NCBI RefSeq assembly: GCF_000331515.1
Contig: NZ_AMZO01000011.1
Span: 1-64,000, forward strand
Direction of reading: 5' to 3'
Length of the DNA: 64,000 nucleotides
Origin: Photobacterium marinum
GTDB lineage: Bacteria; Pseudomonadota; Gammaproteobacteria; Enterobacterales; Vibrionaceae
In this document: positions 17,385-27,173 of the stretch, piece by piece
Layout: the number at the start of each line of letters is the position of its first letter
Position numbering within the stretch: the stretch's first letter is position 1
The notes under the pieces: model-generated
The model's input: the letters and a program-made list of their open reading frames with translations, nothing else
Told to the model about the DNA's origin: nothing
Databases searched by the model: none
Translations under genes and position numbers: made by a program

Positions 17385-20300
17385 TAGTGATATTTGTTCT
17401 TATCTTGCTTTGATGAAGTGCGGTCACACAGTTGCTTTAGTGCATCATCAACTAAGTTCTTTTCTTCGGTATAAGAAATCCCATAGTTTGATTCATTAAG
17501 CCCGCGCTCTGCACGATTTCGTTCAACCAATGCAGGTAACTCATTTTTAACTCGATCACCTTTTGAAACTATGTCCTTTATCGGTTGGCGTCCCTTCAAA
17601 GCAGTCGTTTTAATGACATCGTAGATTAAATTGGTCATTAGCCCCACTACAACAGTTATGAACAAACTTCCTCTTGCAGTCTCTTTTAAGGCAACTATTG
17701 GCCTATGTTCCAAATCAGGGAAAGTTAACTCTGATTGAATTGATAAAATAATATCGGTAAGAGCATCTCGGACGACTTCAGAGTTAAGCAAGAACTGCTT
17801 TCTAATTTCATACGGCAGTGACGAACGGTGCTCTTCTTCTTCAACATAGTTGATATCTGTTGCCACCTTGATCAATGCTAGCTCGTAGAAACTCTCATAT
17901 TGCTCCAGCTCTTGGGCCAGGAATAAATCAACACCATCCAAGTCATATTTCAGCAATGAGAGGTCTGGTTGCTCGCTGATTTGTTTTTGTAACGCTTCAG
18001 GGTCAATAGCACGAAGCTTTTCGATAATTTCATCGATACGCTCATTCAGCGCCTGTTCAGACAGAATTAACAACTCCCTCCTGCGCGCTAATGTCACTAC
18101 ATCAGTTGTCAGTTGTTCACTTAGCTCACTCAATTGAGGTACGCCACTTAGTAAGAAGCGCATTTCAACTTTCCCTTCTAGCTCCGAAATCAAATCTTCG
18201 CGTTCCCAGAAGTCTAGGCTACCAATATTCTCGCCAAGCTCTTCCATAACGGTGTCGACACAGGCTTTCACCTTGTCGAGAGGCTTAACGGGCTCGCCAT
18301 CTGGGAATGCAATGCTGACAATCAGATCGAAGAATGGGTCGGAGACTTGGGCATTAGGGCCGCGTCCCGCGTCGATTTCATCTCGTAAAGCACTCAGCTC
18401 TAGGATCATCTTTTCCCAGTTTCCAGAGTGCTTTTTAATTATCTCATCCAGCTTCTCACTCATTTTTTTGTGAAATACTGGGTCATCATCCGCATTTACT
18501 TTGCAGTGCTTACGAATGGCGTGTTCCATCTCACTCGCTTGCGCTTGTAAATCCGGCTCTTTACCCATGTTCGTCATAAACGCATCACTGAACAGGTCAA
18601 TCGGTTTGATTTTAGGGTTAATGCCCAGGCTGATCAGATGCTCGTTCACAAGGTGACGAATTTTTGCGCCCACGCCCTGGAAGCTCATGCTGTCATCTTG
18701 GTAACGCTGACGCGCTTTCGCTTGAATATGCACAAACTGGTACATCGGCGTTTTGTACGGGTCCGCCAAGGAATTCGGCATGATGATGTCCATGCTTTGA
18801 AGGAACTTCTTCAAGAACACGTTGAAACTGTCACGCTGGCGAGGGTCTTCTAAAACTGCAATCGCTTGAAGCTGAACTTGATAGTGTTCATCGACACTGA
18901 GCTTCTGGTTTACAAACGCTTCAATGTTGCGAACCTTGAGTTCGGTAAACAACTGAAGCAATCGGCGATAACGACTTTCCAAAGCCGGCACTTCGCTATC
19001 AATGTTTTGCAAGCTTTCCAAAATGTCGTCTTGGTCATCCTGCGAGTACATTGACAGCGCATCTCTCAGGTGATGAGCTAGACCAATATAATCAACTATA
19101 TAACCGCGTTTTTTCTCCTTCGCAGTTCTGTTTACACGTGCAATGGTTTGCAGCAAGTTATGCTCTCGCAGCTTTTTATCGAGGTACATCACCTGTTCAA
19201 TTGGCGCATCAAAGCCCGTTAACAGCATGTCGCAGACAATCAAGAAAGCGACGCCGGTATTTGGCTTGCTGTGATCAAACTTCTTCTTGAAGCTCTCGAC
19301 GGCTTTTAACTCTTTGGCCTGCTTTCTGGCGTAGGTGAAAGACGCTGCTTCGTTGGTGTCATCACTGGAGATCACTACCGCCGTTTTCAAAAACTCAAGG
19401 CGTTCAAGCCAGGCTTTATCAATACATTGTTCTGGCTGCTTTTTGTACCGCTCGATTTCTTTCGCCAGCGCTTTTTCAATGTAAGCTTGGTAATGAATAG
19501 CTGCTTGCTTAGAAGAGCACACCACCTGGGCTTTGAAGCCAGCTGGTAAAATCTGCCGTATGTAGTGTTTTACTAGGTCCTCAGCAATTTCCTCAATGCG
19601 CTTTTCTGCTTCAAGAATATCCCCTTCAGCACCGTATTTTTTACGGATCTCTCTGAGCTCTTCTTCCGTTCTGTCCGCAAAGAGATTTTCAAATTTGGTA
19701 TCAAACCCCGCTTTATCGTAGATCGCACTGTCAGCGGTTTTACCTTCATAGAGGATTTTTAACGTCGCACCATCATCGACGGCATCCTGAAGCTTGTATT
19801 TGTCGATATAGGCTTTTTCTTGGCTGACGCCAAAACGCTTCCAGGTTGGATAAGTGTGGTGGTCAGCAATAAGCGGTGTTCCCGTGAACGCCACTCGGGT
19901 TGATTTGGGGAAAGCATCAAACAGATTATCTGAAAGGCTTGGGCGGTCTTTTCCGCCTCGCTGGGTGCGGTGCGCCTCATCCACCAAGATCAGCACTTTT
20001 TCACCGGCGTTGATCACGCCGAAAGGTCGATGCATAACAATCTCAGCATCAAAGTCAGCTTCCAGCTCTTCAATGCGCTCAATATCGCCCGCTTCTTTTG
20101 CTTCTGCGAGGTGCTTAGATAACAGCTTACGAACGGATTCCGGCAGGAAACTGCTGTCTTGCTCGCGGAACTTATGCACCATTACCATATTGGTGTTCGA
20201 GGTGTCATTAGCCAGCTCCTCCTTTGCATCCTTGGTGCTTTTGATCTCAACGACCGTATCACCAATTAACGCGGCGGTATTGGTCAGTTGCTCTTCAAGG

Positions 20301-21370
20301 TCACTCCGGTCGTTAACCATGAGTACCTTGTAACTTTTCAGCTCTGGATGGCGACGAAGCTTACGCACCAAGAACACCATGGTCAGGCTTTTTCCGCTTC
20401 CCTGGGTATGCCAAACCACGCCTGAACGCTGAATCCCCGTTTCGCCTTGCTCCATACGCTCAATGATTTTCTGCACCGCGCGAAATTGTTGGTATCGGCA
20501 AATCACCTTTACACGTGGGCCGTTGTCAGTATCCATAAACAGGGTAAAACAACGGATGATATCAAGCAGCCGTTGTGGATGGAGCATGCCCTGAACTAGC
20601 TTCTCCTGGCTGCGATGGGTGCCAATTTCCGGTGCGATATAGGGCTCTGTATCGGGGTAGATGGTTTTCCAGTTGAAGTAGTAATCTTCATTTGAGGTGA
20701 TGGTACCGACTTTACAATCATCACCGTAAGTGCTGATCATCAACTGGTTGGCAAAGAACAGAGCGGGTTCACCCTCACGCAGTTTACTGTGTTCAGGCTC
20801 GCGCAAGTCTGCATAGCGGCGCAATTGGTCAATACCTGCTGCCATTGGGTTACAGCAATGCTGTGACTGCTCTTTACACTCAATCACCACCAGCGGCAGG
20901 CCGTTGACGAACAATACAATGTCTGGGCGAATGTGCTCTTTCCCCAACCCAGGCGTATCAACACGAAACTGATTGATGGCGGTGAACGTGTTGTTTTCCC
21001 AGTTATCAAAATCAATCAGCTTAACTACTGGGTATTCTTCGCCGGTCAGCTCGTTACGGTCGAGCTGCCATTTGTGGAGACGGCCAATAAACTCTTCGTT
21101 GGCCGCCAGCAATTTATGAGTACCAAAGTCGGTAACATCATCGAGCAAGACATCGAGTTGGCTATCCGTCAGCCAAGGCTTGCCGTCATCAGTGGTGTTG
21201 ATGCGGTGTACTGCGGTTTTAAAAATGTCTTTTAAGATGACTTCACGAAAAGAGCTGCGAAAGCTGGTGGTTGGGTCGGTCGGCACACCTTGCCCTAAAT
21301 CCGTCACATCCCAGCCCATGCTTTTAAGCTGGTTTAGCAGCGGCTTTTCTACCAGTTGGTACTCTGACAT
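17384..21370 (-). CDS. hsdR: type I restriction enzyme, HsdR (endonuclease/translocase)
   Basis: 1328 aa. N-terminal nuclease domain with PD-(D/E)xK residues D150, E164 and K166 (RPDIVLFVNGLPLVVIECK); SF2 translocase with Walker A TQGSGKS (322-328), DEAH box (LVDEAHRTQ) and motif VAFTGTPL; a long C-terminal region for HsdM contact. It cleaves unmodified DNA after ATP-driven translocation. AAGGA precedes the ATG. It follows hsdS by 61 bp containing a hairpin, and is coupled to the metallopeptidase downstream. It appears intact. Confidence 0.97.
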   Translation of the reverse strand: MSEYQLVEKPLLNQLKSMGWDVTDLGQGVPTDPTTSFRSSFREVILKDIFKTAVHRINTTDDGKPWLTDSQLDVLLDDVTDFGTHKLLAANEEFIGRLHKWQLDRNELTGEEYPVVKLIDFDNWENNTFTAINQFRVDTPGLGKEHIRPDIVLFVNGLPLVVIECKEQSQHCCNPMAAGIDQLRRYADLREPEHSKLREGEPALFFANQLMISTYGDDCKVGTITSNEDYYFNWKTIYPDTEPYIAPEIGTHRSQEKLVQGMLHPQRLLDIIRCFTLFMDTDNGPRVKVICRYQQFRAVQKIIERMEQGETGIQRSGVVWHTQGSGKSLTMVFLVRKLRRHPELKSYKVLMVNDRSDLEEQLTNTAALIGDTVVEIKSTKDAKEELANDTSNTNMVMVHKFREQDSSFLPESVRKLLSKHLAEAKEAGDIERIEELEADFDAEIVMHRPFGVINAGEKVLILVDEAHRTQRGGKDRPSLSDNLFDAFPKSTRVAFTGTPLIADHHTYPTWKRFGVSQEKAYIDKYKLQDAVDDGATLKILYEGKTADSAIYDKAGFDTKFENLFADRTEEELREIRKKYGAEGDILEAEKRIEEIAEDLVKHYIRQILPAGFKAQVVCSSKQAAIHYQAYIEKALAKEIERYKKQPEQCIDKAWLERLEFLKTAVVISSDDTNEAASFTYARKQAKELKAVESFKKKFDHSKPNTGVAFLIVCDMLLTGFDAPIEQVMYLDKKLREHNLLQTIARVNRTAKEKKRGYIVDYIGLAHHLRDALSMYSQDDQDDILESLQNIDSEVPALESRYRRLLQLFTELKVRNIEAFVNQKLSVDEHYQVQLQAIAVLEDPRQRDSFNVFLKKFLQSMDIIMPNSLADPYKTPMYQFVHIQAKARQRYQDDSMSFQGVGAKIRHLVNEHLISLGINPKIKPIDLFSDAFMTNMGKEPDLQAQASEMEHAIRKHCKVNADDDPVFHKKMSEKLDEIIKKHSGNWEKMILELSALRDEIDAGRGPNAQVSDPFFDLIVSIAFPDGEPVKPLDKVKACVDTVMEELGENIGSLDFWEREDLISELEGKVEMRFLLSGVPQLSELSEQLTTDVVTLARRRELLILSEQALNERIDEIIEKLRAIDPEALQKQISEQPDLSLLKYDLDGVDLFLAQELEQYESFYELALIKVATDINYVEEEEHRSSLPYEIRKQFLLNSEVVRDALTDIILSIQSELTFPDLEHRPIVALKETARGSLFITVVVGLMTNLIYDVIKTTALKGRQPIKDIVSKGDRVKNELPALVERNRAERGLNESNYGISYTEEKNLVDDALKQLCDRTSSKQDKNKYH

Positions 21371-21389
21371 TGTTTGATATCCTTATTAC

Positions 21390-21416
21390 TGGCAGCGAGC
21401 CATTTACCTGCTGCCA
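21390..21416 (-). promoter_or_regulatory. hairpin in the hsdS-hsdR spacer
   Basis: TGGCAGC/GCTGCCA arms with a 13-base loop, ending ~20 nt before the hsdR ATG on the minus strand. It has no U-tract in the transcribed direction, so it may be a translational or RNA-processing element. Confidence 0.35.
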
Positions 21417-21431
21417 CTTTTTATATTTTTA

Positions 21432-22709
21432 TTATGCGGGGACTGAGACTTGGCCTGTTAAGAGGTCTTGCATTAGGCCTTGCTTAAGTGAAATGTTTTT
21501 CGACTTTTCCCTTTTGAGGTCAGCAATAACCTCGTCTAAAGCATCGATTTTTGATGCTATTAAAATTTGCTCTTTTCCCTCAGGGGTTGGACAGCAAAGC
21601 GAGGCGATTGTAGGTAAATTGATACCAGCTTTTGCACCTGAATCATTGTTTTTCTCAAACTGCTCCTGTCCACGGCGAGACGACAAGTAATTGCCAATAA
21701 ATCTCGCATTTTCACCATCAGTGGATAAGCGAATTAGTGCCGTATGTTGGTTAATATAAGCTCTCCCCATATCTTCTGGGACAACACCAACAATACCTAA
21801 ATCCGCAGTAATCGAAACAAGAATGTCACCAGGCTGTAGCTGGGTTCTTTCCCCCTCAGAACCACCACCGATATCGACATATTTAACTGAATCCCAACGA
21901 AAATTCACATGCTCGCGAGTAAGATTGCTAATCCGAACAAAAAGATCGCCCTCTGAAGAGTAAAACTTCGCCCAATCTCTAGAGCCACTTGTGATTTTTT
22001 CGGATATATCTCCAAGTGTTTTTACATCCCACCCATTAGGCAACATTCCCAATGGCGTCTCATGATAAAGCTCTGGCGCTTCTTCAAACGTTGGGCGAAG
22101 GGCTTTGGTTTCTGGGTCGATACCTCGGCTAAACAAGTCCGCCATCATGCCTTGTTTGATAGCTGTATATTTGTCGATAAGGGCTTGAGTTGCACCGATT
22201 TGGTTCGATACTGAGTTTAATACGTTCGATATCTTCTGTGCTACTGCTGAAGCAGGATGAAGTATCGTGAGCTTTCGAAGCAACTCAATACCAAGTGAGG
22301 ATCTTGTTGAGCCGGTTAGGAGCTTATCAATCTGCTCCTGTATATCCTCACTTTGCAGAGCATGAAGGATGAAATCCCTATTGGTCCCAGGTTTAGGCTC
22401 TAACACGGCCATAGTTGGAGATACAACAAACTTAGTCGTAGGATTCCGAAAACTGATGACTTTACCAATAGTCGCCACTCGTCCAAAGCCGATAGTGCGA
22501 TCTGATATCTGGTAGCGTTTAATATGCTCATCAAATATTTTCTCGGAAACTATTCTGCCTTTTCCTTCAATCAGTGAGCCGTCTTCTCGGATATCCCCAA
22601 TACCAACAAACGGAATACCTTGGACTACCGCATCAGGTGCCCTATGGCTTGGATGAGGGTCAATAACATCAACTAACTCATCTAAGGGAATTCGTACCCA
22701 ATCACTCAT
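21432..22709 (-). CDS. hsdS: type I RM specificity subunit HsdS
   Basis: 425 aa, start at 22709 behind AAGGAG; it overlaps the hsdM stop by 8 bp (ATGAGTGA). Two target-recognition domains, each followed by a conserved helix: TRD1 (~1-150) then [21 protein letters not shown]2 (~205-370) then [15 protein letters not shown]. It defines the bipartite DNA site recognised by the methylase and nuclease; the sequence specificity cannot be read from the protein by eye. Confidence 0.95.
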   Translation of the reverse strand: MSDWVRIPLDELVDVIDPHPSHRAPDAVVQGIPFVGIGDIREDGSLIEGKGRIVSEKIFDEHIKRYQISDRTIGFGRVATIGKVISFRNPTTKFVVSPTMAVLEPKPGTNRDFILHALQSEDIQEQIDKLLTGSTRSSLGIELLRKLTILHPASAVAQKISNVLNSVSNQIGATQALIDKYTAIKQGMMADLFSRGIDPETKALRPTFEEAPELYHETPLGMLPNGWDVKTLGDISEKITSGSRDWAKFYSSEGDLFVRISNLTREHVNFRWDSVKYVDIGGGSEGERTQLQPGDILVSITADLGIVGVVPEDMGRAYINQHTALIRLSTDGENARFIGNYLSSRRGQEQFEKNNDSGAKAGINLPTIASLCCPTPEGKEQILIASKIDALDEVIADLKREKSKNISLKQGLMQDLLTGQVSVPA

Positions 22710-25377
22710 AGCCAAGCTCCTTCATAAAGCCAGCCAGCTTGCTCGCTTCCTGGTCTCGTTTGGCAATGATGCTTTTGGCGGTAACTTGGTATTTGCTATG
22801 TAAGTTCTCAACTGCAGCGATACGGTCAAGCAACAACGCACGCACATAACTTTGGTATTGGCGATCCAACTCGGTTTTGAACCGTTCCAGAATCAGGACC
22901 TTCGCTTCTTCTGGTGTAATTGCGTCACGGGCAGCATCAAGCAGTTCATCACGGCGTTTTTCCGTTTCCTTAATTTCGGCTTTCAGTTGTTTCAACTCAT
23001 CTTCTAACGCTTTGTGTGCCGCAAACTTTGCTTCAATCGCGGTTGCTTCAGCGGCAGCCATTGCGCCTTTGCGGGCGTGCTCTTTAATCAGCTCAAAGTT
23101 GTCCAGCTGAACGCCAAGCTCACCCGCCAAACCCAGTATTTCTTTGTGAATGGAAAAGTTCAGCTCCTTACCCGTCAGCCCTTTAGCAAAGTCCCCCTGC
23201 TTAGTGCCTTTTGGTAGTTCCGCACTGTTTTTAAGCTGGATGAACGCATCTTTGATCTGCGCTTTCAGTACCGCCAAACTGGTTTTGATGGTCGCTTTAT
23301 GAGCTTTAAGCTCGTCTTTGAGTTGTTTAACGTATTCACTAGGTAACGCAGGGTTTTCATCGGCAGGCTCGTAGTCTTCTTCATCTGCTGCATCGACAAA
23401 GGCTTGCAGTTCACTGATTCGAGCCTGCTTGGTTTCCAGCTCTTCCACGACGTCTGCACACTGGCTGGCAAACAGCACTTCATCAGGAATGAGCTCTGCG
23501 TTCCAGCCACTCGCCGCGACAGATTTAAAATCGGCTTCCAGGGTTTTAAACCAATCTGCCAGTGCACCACGCACCTTGTATTGGTTCAACAGTTTGATAG
23601 GCATTAAGTGCTGCTCGATGGTATTGAGTGATTCACGGCGAAGCGCAAATACCCCTTTCTCCCCGAGCTTTTTATCGCCCAGAGCTTCAAAGCCTGCAAG
23701 GTCCTGCTTCCAACCATCCAGTACGGCTTGGAAAGCAGCGTGTTTTTCAAGCACAGCAGAGAAGTTCTCAATATGTGGCTTAAGCGATGACAATGCATCG
23801 AACTCATCAGCGAAGTCTTGATAGTCTTTGTCTGCTCGCAGTACGAATAGGCTTTCTTTCAAACCTGGGTAGTCGTTCCAGGTACTTTGTAGGGCATCGA
23901 TTTCTGCGGCTGGAATACCACCATTCAAGTGTGCCTTCACATTTTGCGGCTCTGGTGCCGGGCTGTTATCAACATAACGGCGAATATTGAGGTTATAGTC
24001 GTTTTCGGGCTTGGATAACTCACCTTTGTGTACAAGACGGGCATATTTTTCAACGCCTGGGTGCTTTTCATCTTCCAGCATCGCTTTATAGACGCTGGTG
24101 ATTTTCTCAATATCTTCGGGGCGCAGGCTGTTTTGGTTTTTGCCTTCGCGATATTCACGGTCAGCGTTAATAAACAGCACTGAGTCACGGTTTTCACGTC
24201 CAGCTTTGTTGAGCACCAACACACAGGCAGGAATGCCCGTACCGTAGAACAAACCTTGCGGCAGGCCAATCACGGCTTCAAGAATGCCACGTTCAATAAA
24301 GTCTTGGCGACAAGTGCGCTCTTCTGCGCCACGGAACAATACGCCATGAGGCATTACTACAGCCGCTTTACCGTTGGCTTTGAGCGAAGCCACCATGTGT
24401 TGCACAAACATCAAGTCCGCTTTCTTACCAGACTCTGGCATAAAGGTGTTGAAGCGTTCTTTGAGCTGCATATCCGCTTTCTTATAGTTCTGTGAAAACG
24501 GAGGGTTGGCAATCACGCGGTCAAAAGGTCGCACTTCCCCGTCTTTGGTTCGGTGCAATGGTGTGGCTAGAGTGTCACCATTTTCAATGTCTGCGCCACC
24601 TGTTCCGTGCAAGATCATATTCATCTTACAGATAGACCAGGTGCCACCATTGTCTTCTTGGCCGAACAGGTGAATTTTCTTAACGTTGCCGCCCGTTTCC
24701 TGCACGTAGTTGCGGCTTTGGATCAGCATACCGCCCGAACCGCAAGTCGGATCGTAGATCTCCATGCCTTCAGCTGGCTCAAGAATTTCCACCAGCAAGC
24801 GCACCACTTCGGCTGGAGTGTAAAACTCACCGCCTTTTTTACCCGCGCTGTCGGCGAAGTATTTGATCAGGTATTCATAGGCAGCACCCAATAGATCGGG
24901 AAATTCGAAATCGTCATTTGAGAGAGGGATGCTGTCAAAGTGCTGAATAAACTCAACCAGACGCTCATCTGGGATGGGTTTTTTACCCACCTTACGGTTG
25001 AAATTGATGTGCTTGAGCACGCCTTCCAAGCCTTTCTTGGTATTGCTCTCTTCCAATGCTTCCAGCGCTTTGTTTAGCCCTGAGCCAACATTTGTTTTTA
25101 AATGGCGCAGATTTTCCCAGCGCGCTTTCTCTGGTACGAAAAAACTAAACTGAGACGCTTTACTAACTACAGTTTGGATAGCCGCGTCACTATGACCAGC
25201 TTTTTTTAACTCTTTTACTTTGGTTTCATAGTCTTTATGAAACTGGTCAGACATACGTTTAAGGAATAGAATTCCGAAAATGTATTCTTTGTATTCAGAA
25301 GCATCCATCTTGCCCCGCAGAATGTCACAAGCTTCAAAAAGCTTACGGGACAGTTTGTTAAGCGTCAGTTTTTGCAT
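22702..25377 (-). CDS. hsdM: type I RM methyltransferase HsdM with long C-terminal extension
   Basis: 891 aa. N-terminal HsdM_N helices (1-~130), N6-adenine methylase core with motif [11 protein letters not shown] (209-218) and catalytic NPPF (291-294). Residues ~470-891, unlike the ~500-aa classical HsdM, form an extended charged, mostly helical region with predicted coiled coils (for example [23 protein letters not shown]). It methylates the HsdS-defined site to protect host DNA. First large gene of the operon. Confidence 0.95.
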   Translation of the reverse strand: MQKLTLNKLSRKLFEACDILRGKMDASEYKEYIFGILFLKRMSDQFHKDYETKVKELKKAGHSDAAIQTVVSKASQFSFFVPEKARWENLRHLKTNVGSGLNKALEALEESNTKKGLEGVLKHINFNRKVGKKPIPDERLVEFIQHFDSIPLSNDDFEFPDLLGAAYEYLIKYFADSAGKKGGEFYTPAEVVRLLVEILEPAEGMEIYDPTCGSGGMLIQSRNYVQETGGNVKKIHLFGQEDNGGTWSICKMNMILHGTGGADIENGDTLATPLHRTKDGEVRPFDRVIANPPFSQNYKKADMQLKERFNTFMPESGKKADLMFVQHMVASLKANGKAAVVMPHGVLFRGAEERTCRQDFIERGILEAVIGLPQGLFYGTGIPACVLVLNKAGRENRDSVLFINADREYREGKNQNSLRPEDIEKITSVYKAMLEDEKHPGVEKYARLVHKGELSKPENDYNLNIRRYVDNSPAPEPQNVKAHLNGGIPAAEIDALQSTWNDYPGLKESLFVLRADKDYQDFADEFDALSSLKPHIENFSAVLEKHAAFQAVLDGWKQDLAGFEALGDKKLGEKGVFALRRESLNTIEQHLMPIKLLNQYKVRGALADWFKTLEADFKSVAASGWNAELIPDEVLFASQCADVVEELETKQARISELQAFVDAADEEDYEPADENPALPSEYVKQLKDELKAHKATIKTSLAVLKAQIKDAFIQLKNSAELPKGTKQGDFAKGLTGKELNFSIHKEILGLAGELGVQLDNFELIKEHARKGAMAAAEATAIEAKFAAHKALEDELKQLKAEIKETEKRRDELLDAARDAITPEEAKVLILERFKTELDRQYQSYVRALLLDRIAAVENLHSKYQVTAKSIIAKRDQEASKLAGFMKELGYE

Positions 25378-25466
25378 AATTTTCTCAATGATTGTGTTCA
25401 GCCAGCGCGGAACCGTTGAATTGGATAATGGATTAAAGATAGAGGGGCTTGGTTGCCAATAGGCTA

Positions 25467-25646
25467 TTATTCAGCCACACCTTTTTGCTTCTCTATCCAG
25501 GCTTCAAGATCTTCACGTTTGAAGCGCCAAGAACCACCCACTTTAAAGCCTGGTAGCTTACCTTCACTGGCGAGTCTGTAGGCGGTTTTTTCGGCAAGTT
25601 TTAAATACGCCGCCACCTCTTTCAAGGTTAATATTTGATCATTCAT
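25467..25646 (-). CDS. small excisionase-family helix-turn-helix protein
   Basis: 59 aa. [38 protein letters not shown] is a MerR/Xis-type winged helix, and [17 protein letters not shown] its wing and last helix. It reads in the same direction as hsdM, 89 bp upstream. Proteins of this type commonly head type I RM operons and are probably expression regulators or excisionase relatives; the role is inference. Ribosome-binding site weak. Confidence 0.88.
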   Translation of the reverse strand: MNDQILTLKEVAAYLKLAEKTAYRLASEGKLPGFKVGGSWRFKREDLEAWIEKQKGVAE

Positions 25647-25730
25647 TTCAGCGTGTTAGCTCTAACCGATTTTGTTGATAAGTTTGATGGTGAGAGAATA
25701 TGGGAAAATTGGGGAATGGACAATGATCTG

Positions 25731-25751
25731 GGCAGTGCAATGTGCACTGCC
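25731..25751. promoter_or_regulatory. perfect palindrome upstream of the RM operon
   Basis: Arms GGCAGTGCA and TGCACTGCC around ATG, without an adjacent T-tract. It lies 85 bp upstream of the small HTH gene, in the spacer after the DprA-like gene, and may be an operator for that HTH protein. Confidence 0.5.
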
Positions 25752-25841
25752 TATGATTAGTTTGATTACTGGGAAAGCATTCCTAGTACTGCAGTTACGC
25801 CTCTATCAAGGCCGAAAATTTAAAGTTAGTACAGTCTAGTA

Positions 25842-27173
25842 TTAACTAATCCATTGATATCTAACCGGCCTTGTCTGTTTCCTTATTAGCCCTTGTTCTA
25901 CTGCCACACCTAGCCATGCTTTCACCTGACTTTTGTGGAGCCCTAACGATTCAACAAGTTCCGCTTCAGAAACAGCCTCACTCGCTGCAATTTGCAAATA
26001 TTGAACAAACAGCTCAAAGAAACTCTCTTTAGATACAACTTTAGGTGTAGCTTCAGGCGATTGAGAGCTATCAGCATCTTCTGATACAACCTTAACGACT
26101 GTTAGTTCTGACTCAGAGTCTTCTTCTGAGGTAAGACTTTGTTTTATGTCCACCTCTGGAACGTCGATAAGCGGTGAGAAAAGATCGGCTTGCGGTTGGC
26201 CAAATAGTTCATTTTGATTGCTAGCGCTAAGATTAGTGCTGCTAACCAACAATGATTGAACATCTAACTCTGCAATGTTCCCACTGCACCAGTTTGCCCC
26301 TGCAGCGACAATTGCGGCATTGCCAGCAAGTGGGTCTTTGGTTTGTTTGACCCATGTAGGAATCCAACCTTTTTTTAAGTTTTGAAGAGCCCCTTCCCAT
26401 GTTCCGCCCTTGGTACCTGAGTGGACGACTACAGAGGTATCAGCCAAACAATAGATGTACTTGTTACGATCCATCGCATTGAAACGGTTAAAGCCAGCTT
26501 CAGGATTAAATGGGGATACCAACACAACGTTGCTATTCATTAGGCCACTTCGATATTTTGCAGATGTGGAAGCTTTCAATAAGCTATCTGCTAGCACACC
26601 AATAACTGCTCCGCCAGCATTCATCGCACCTAACATAGACGCTTCATCCACCCCCCTAGCACCACCAGAGACTGTACCCAAACCTGAGCTCGCAGCCTTC
26701 ACTCCTACTTGCTCTGCATACGTTAGATCTGTTTGTGCAGCATTACGAGATCCGACTACTGCGACACCACCAGCTTTTAGTAACTCTTTATCGCCACAGC
26801 CATAAAGAACTGGAGGAGCTTGATTACCTAGTTTGTGTAGTAAACGTTTAGGATAGCTGTCCTTATCTGCACGAGTAATTACCCATAAGCCAGAACGACT
26901 CCACTTCTCAAGAGCCAACGCCATGCTATGACCACGCTTTAATAGAGCTTCAATCCGCTCTTGGGTAACTTTATTTTTGGGGTCTCGCCACTGGGACAAC
27001 AACTCATTTTTGTTGTTATCCAATAAGTCGGCAGGGCTTAGTTTGCTATCTCTCAACCACATTGCAAAACGCGCCCACTCCGCATTGGTGAGCGGTTTTG
27101 CGGCATCTTTATCCTGCTTACCAAAGTAACTAGTAAGCAAAATAATCGCTTGTGCTGTTGCTGTTAAATTCAT
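25842..27173 (-). CDS. DprA-like Rossmann protein of a RecQ-PRT cassette
   Basis: 443 aa. N-terminal helical region (1-~110), DprA/Smf-type Rossmann domain with VAVVGSRN (137-144) and SGGARGVDEASM (169-180), a low-complexity acidic linker (~320-390) and a C-terminal winged helix (EAELVESLGLHKSQVKAWLGVAVEQGLIRK). Housekeeping DprA has the GxDxxAH pattern; here AH is replaced. The ATG overlaps the stop of the upstream helicase gene (TAATG), so the two are coupled. The partner's PRTase domain recalls the ShosT/ShosA toxin-antitoxin pair (PRTase plus DprA-like). A role in phage defence is inferred. Confidence 0.75.
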   Translation of the reverse strand: MNLTATAQAIILLTSYFGKQDKDAAKPLTNAEWARFAMWLRDSKLSPADLLDNNKNELLSQWRDPKNKVTQERIEALLKRGHSMALALEKWSRSGLWVITRADKDSYPKRLLHKLGNQAPPVLYGCGDKELLKAGGVAVVGSRNAAQTDLTYAEQVGVKAASSGLGTVSGGARGVDEASMLGAMNAGGAVIGVLADSLLKASTSAKYRSGLMNSNVVLVSPFNPEAGFNRFNAMDRNKYIYCLADTSVVVHSGTKGGTWEGALQNLKKGWIPTWVKQTKDPLAGNAAIVAAGANWCSGNIAELDVQSLLVSSTNLSASNQNELFGQPQADLFSPLIDVPEVDIKQSLTSEEDSESELTVVKVVSEDADSSQSPEATPKVVSKESFFELFVQYLQIAASEAVSEAELVESLGLHKSQVKAWLGVAVEQGLIRKQTRPVRYQWIS

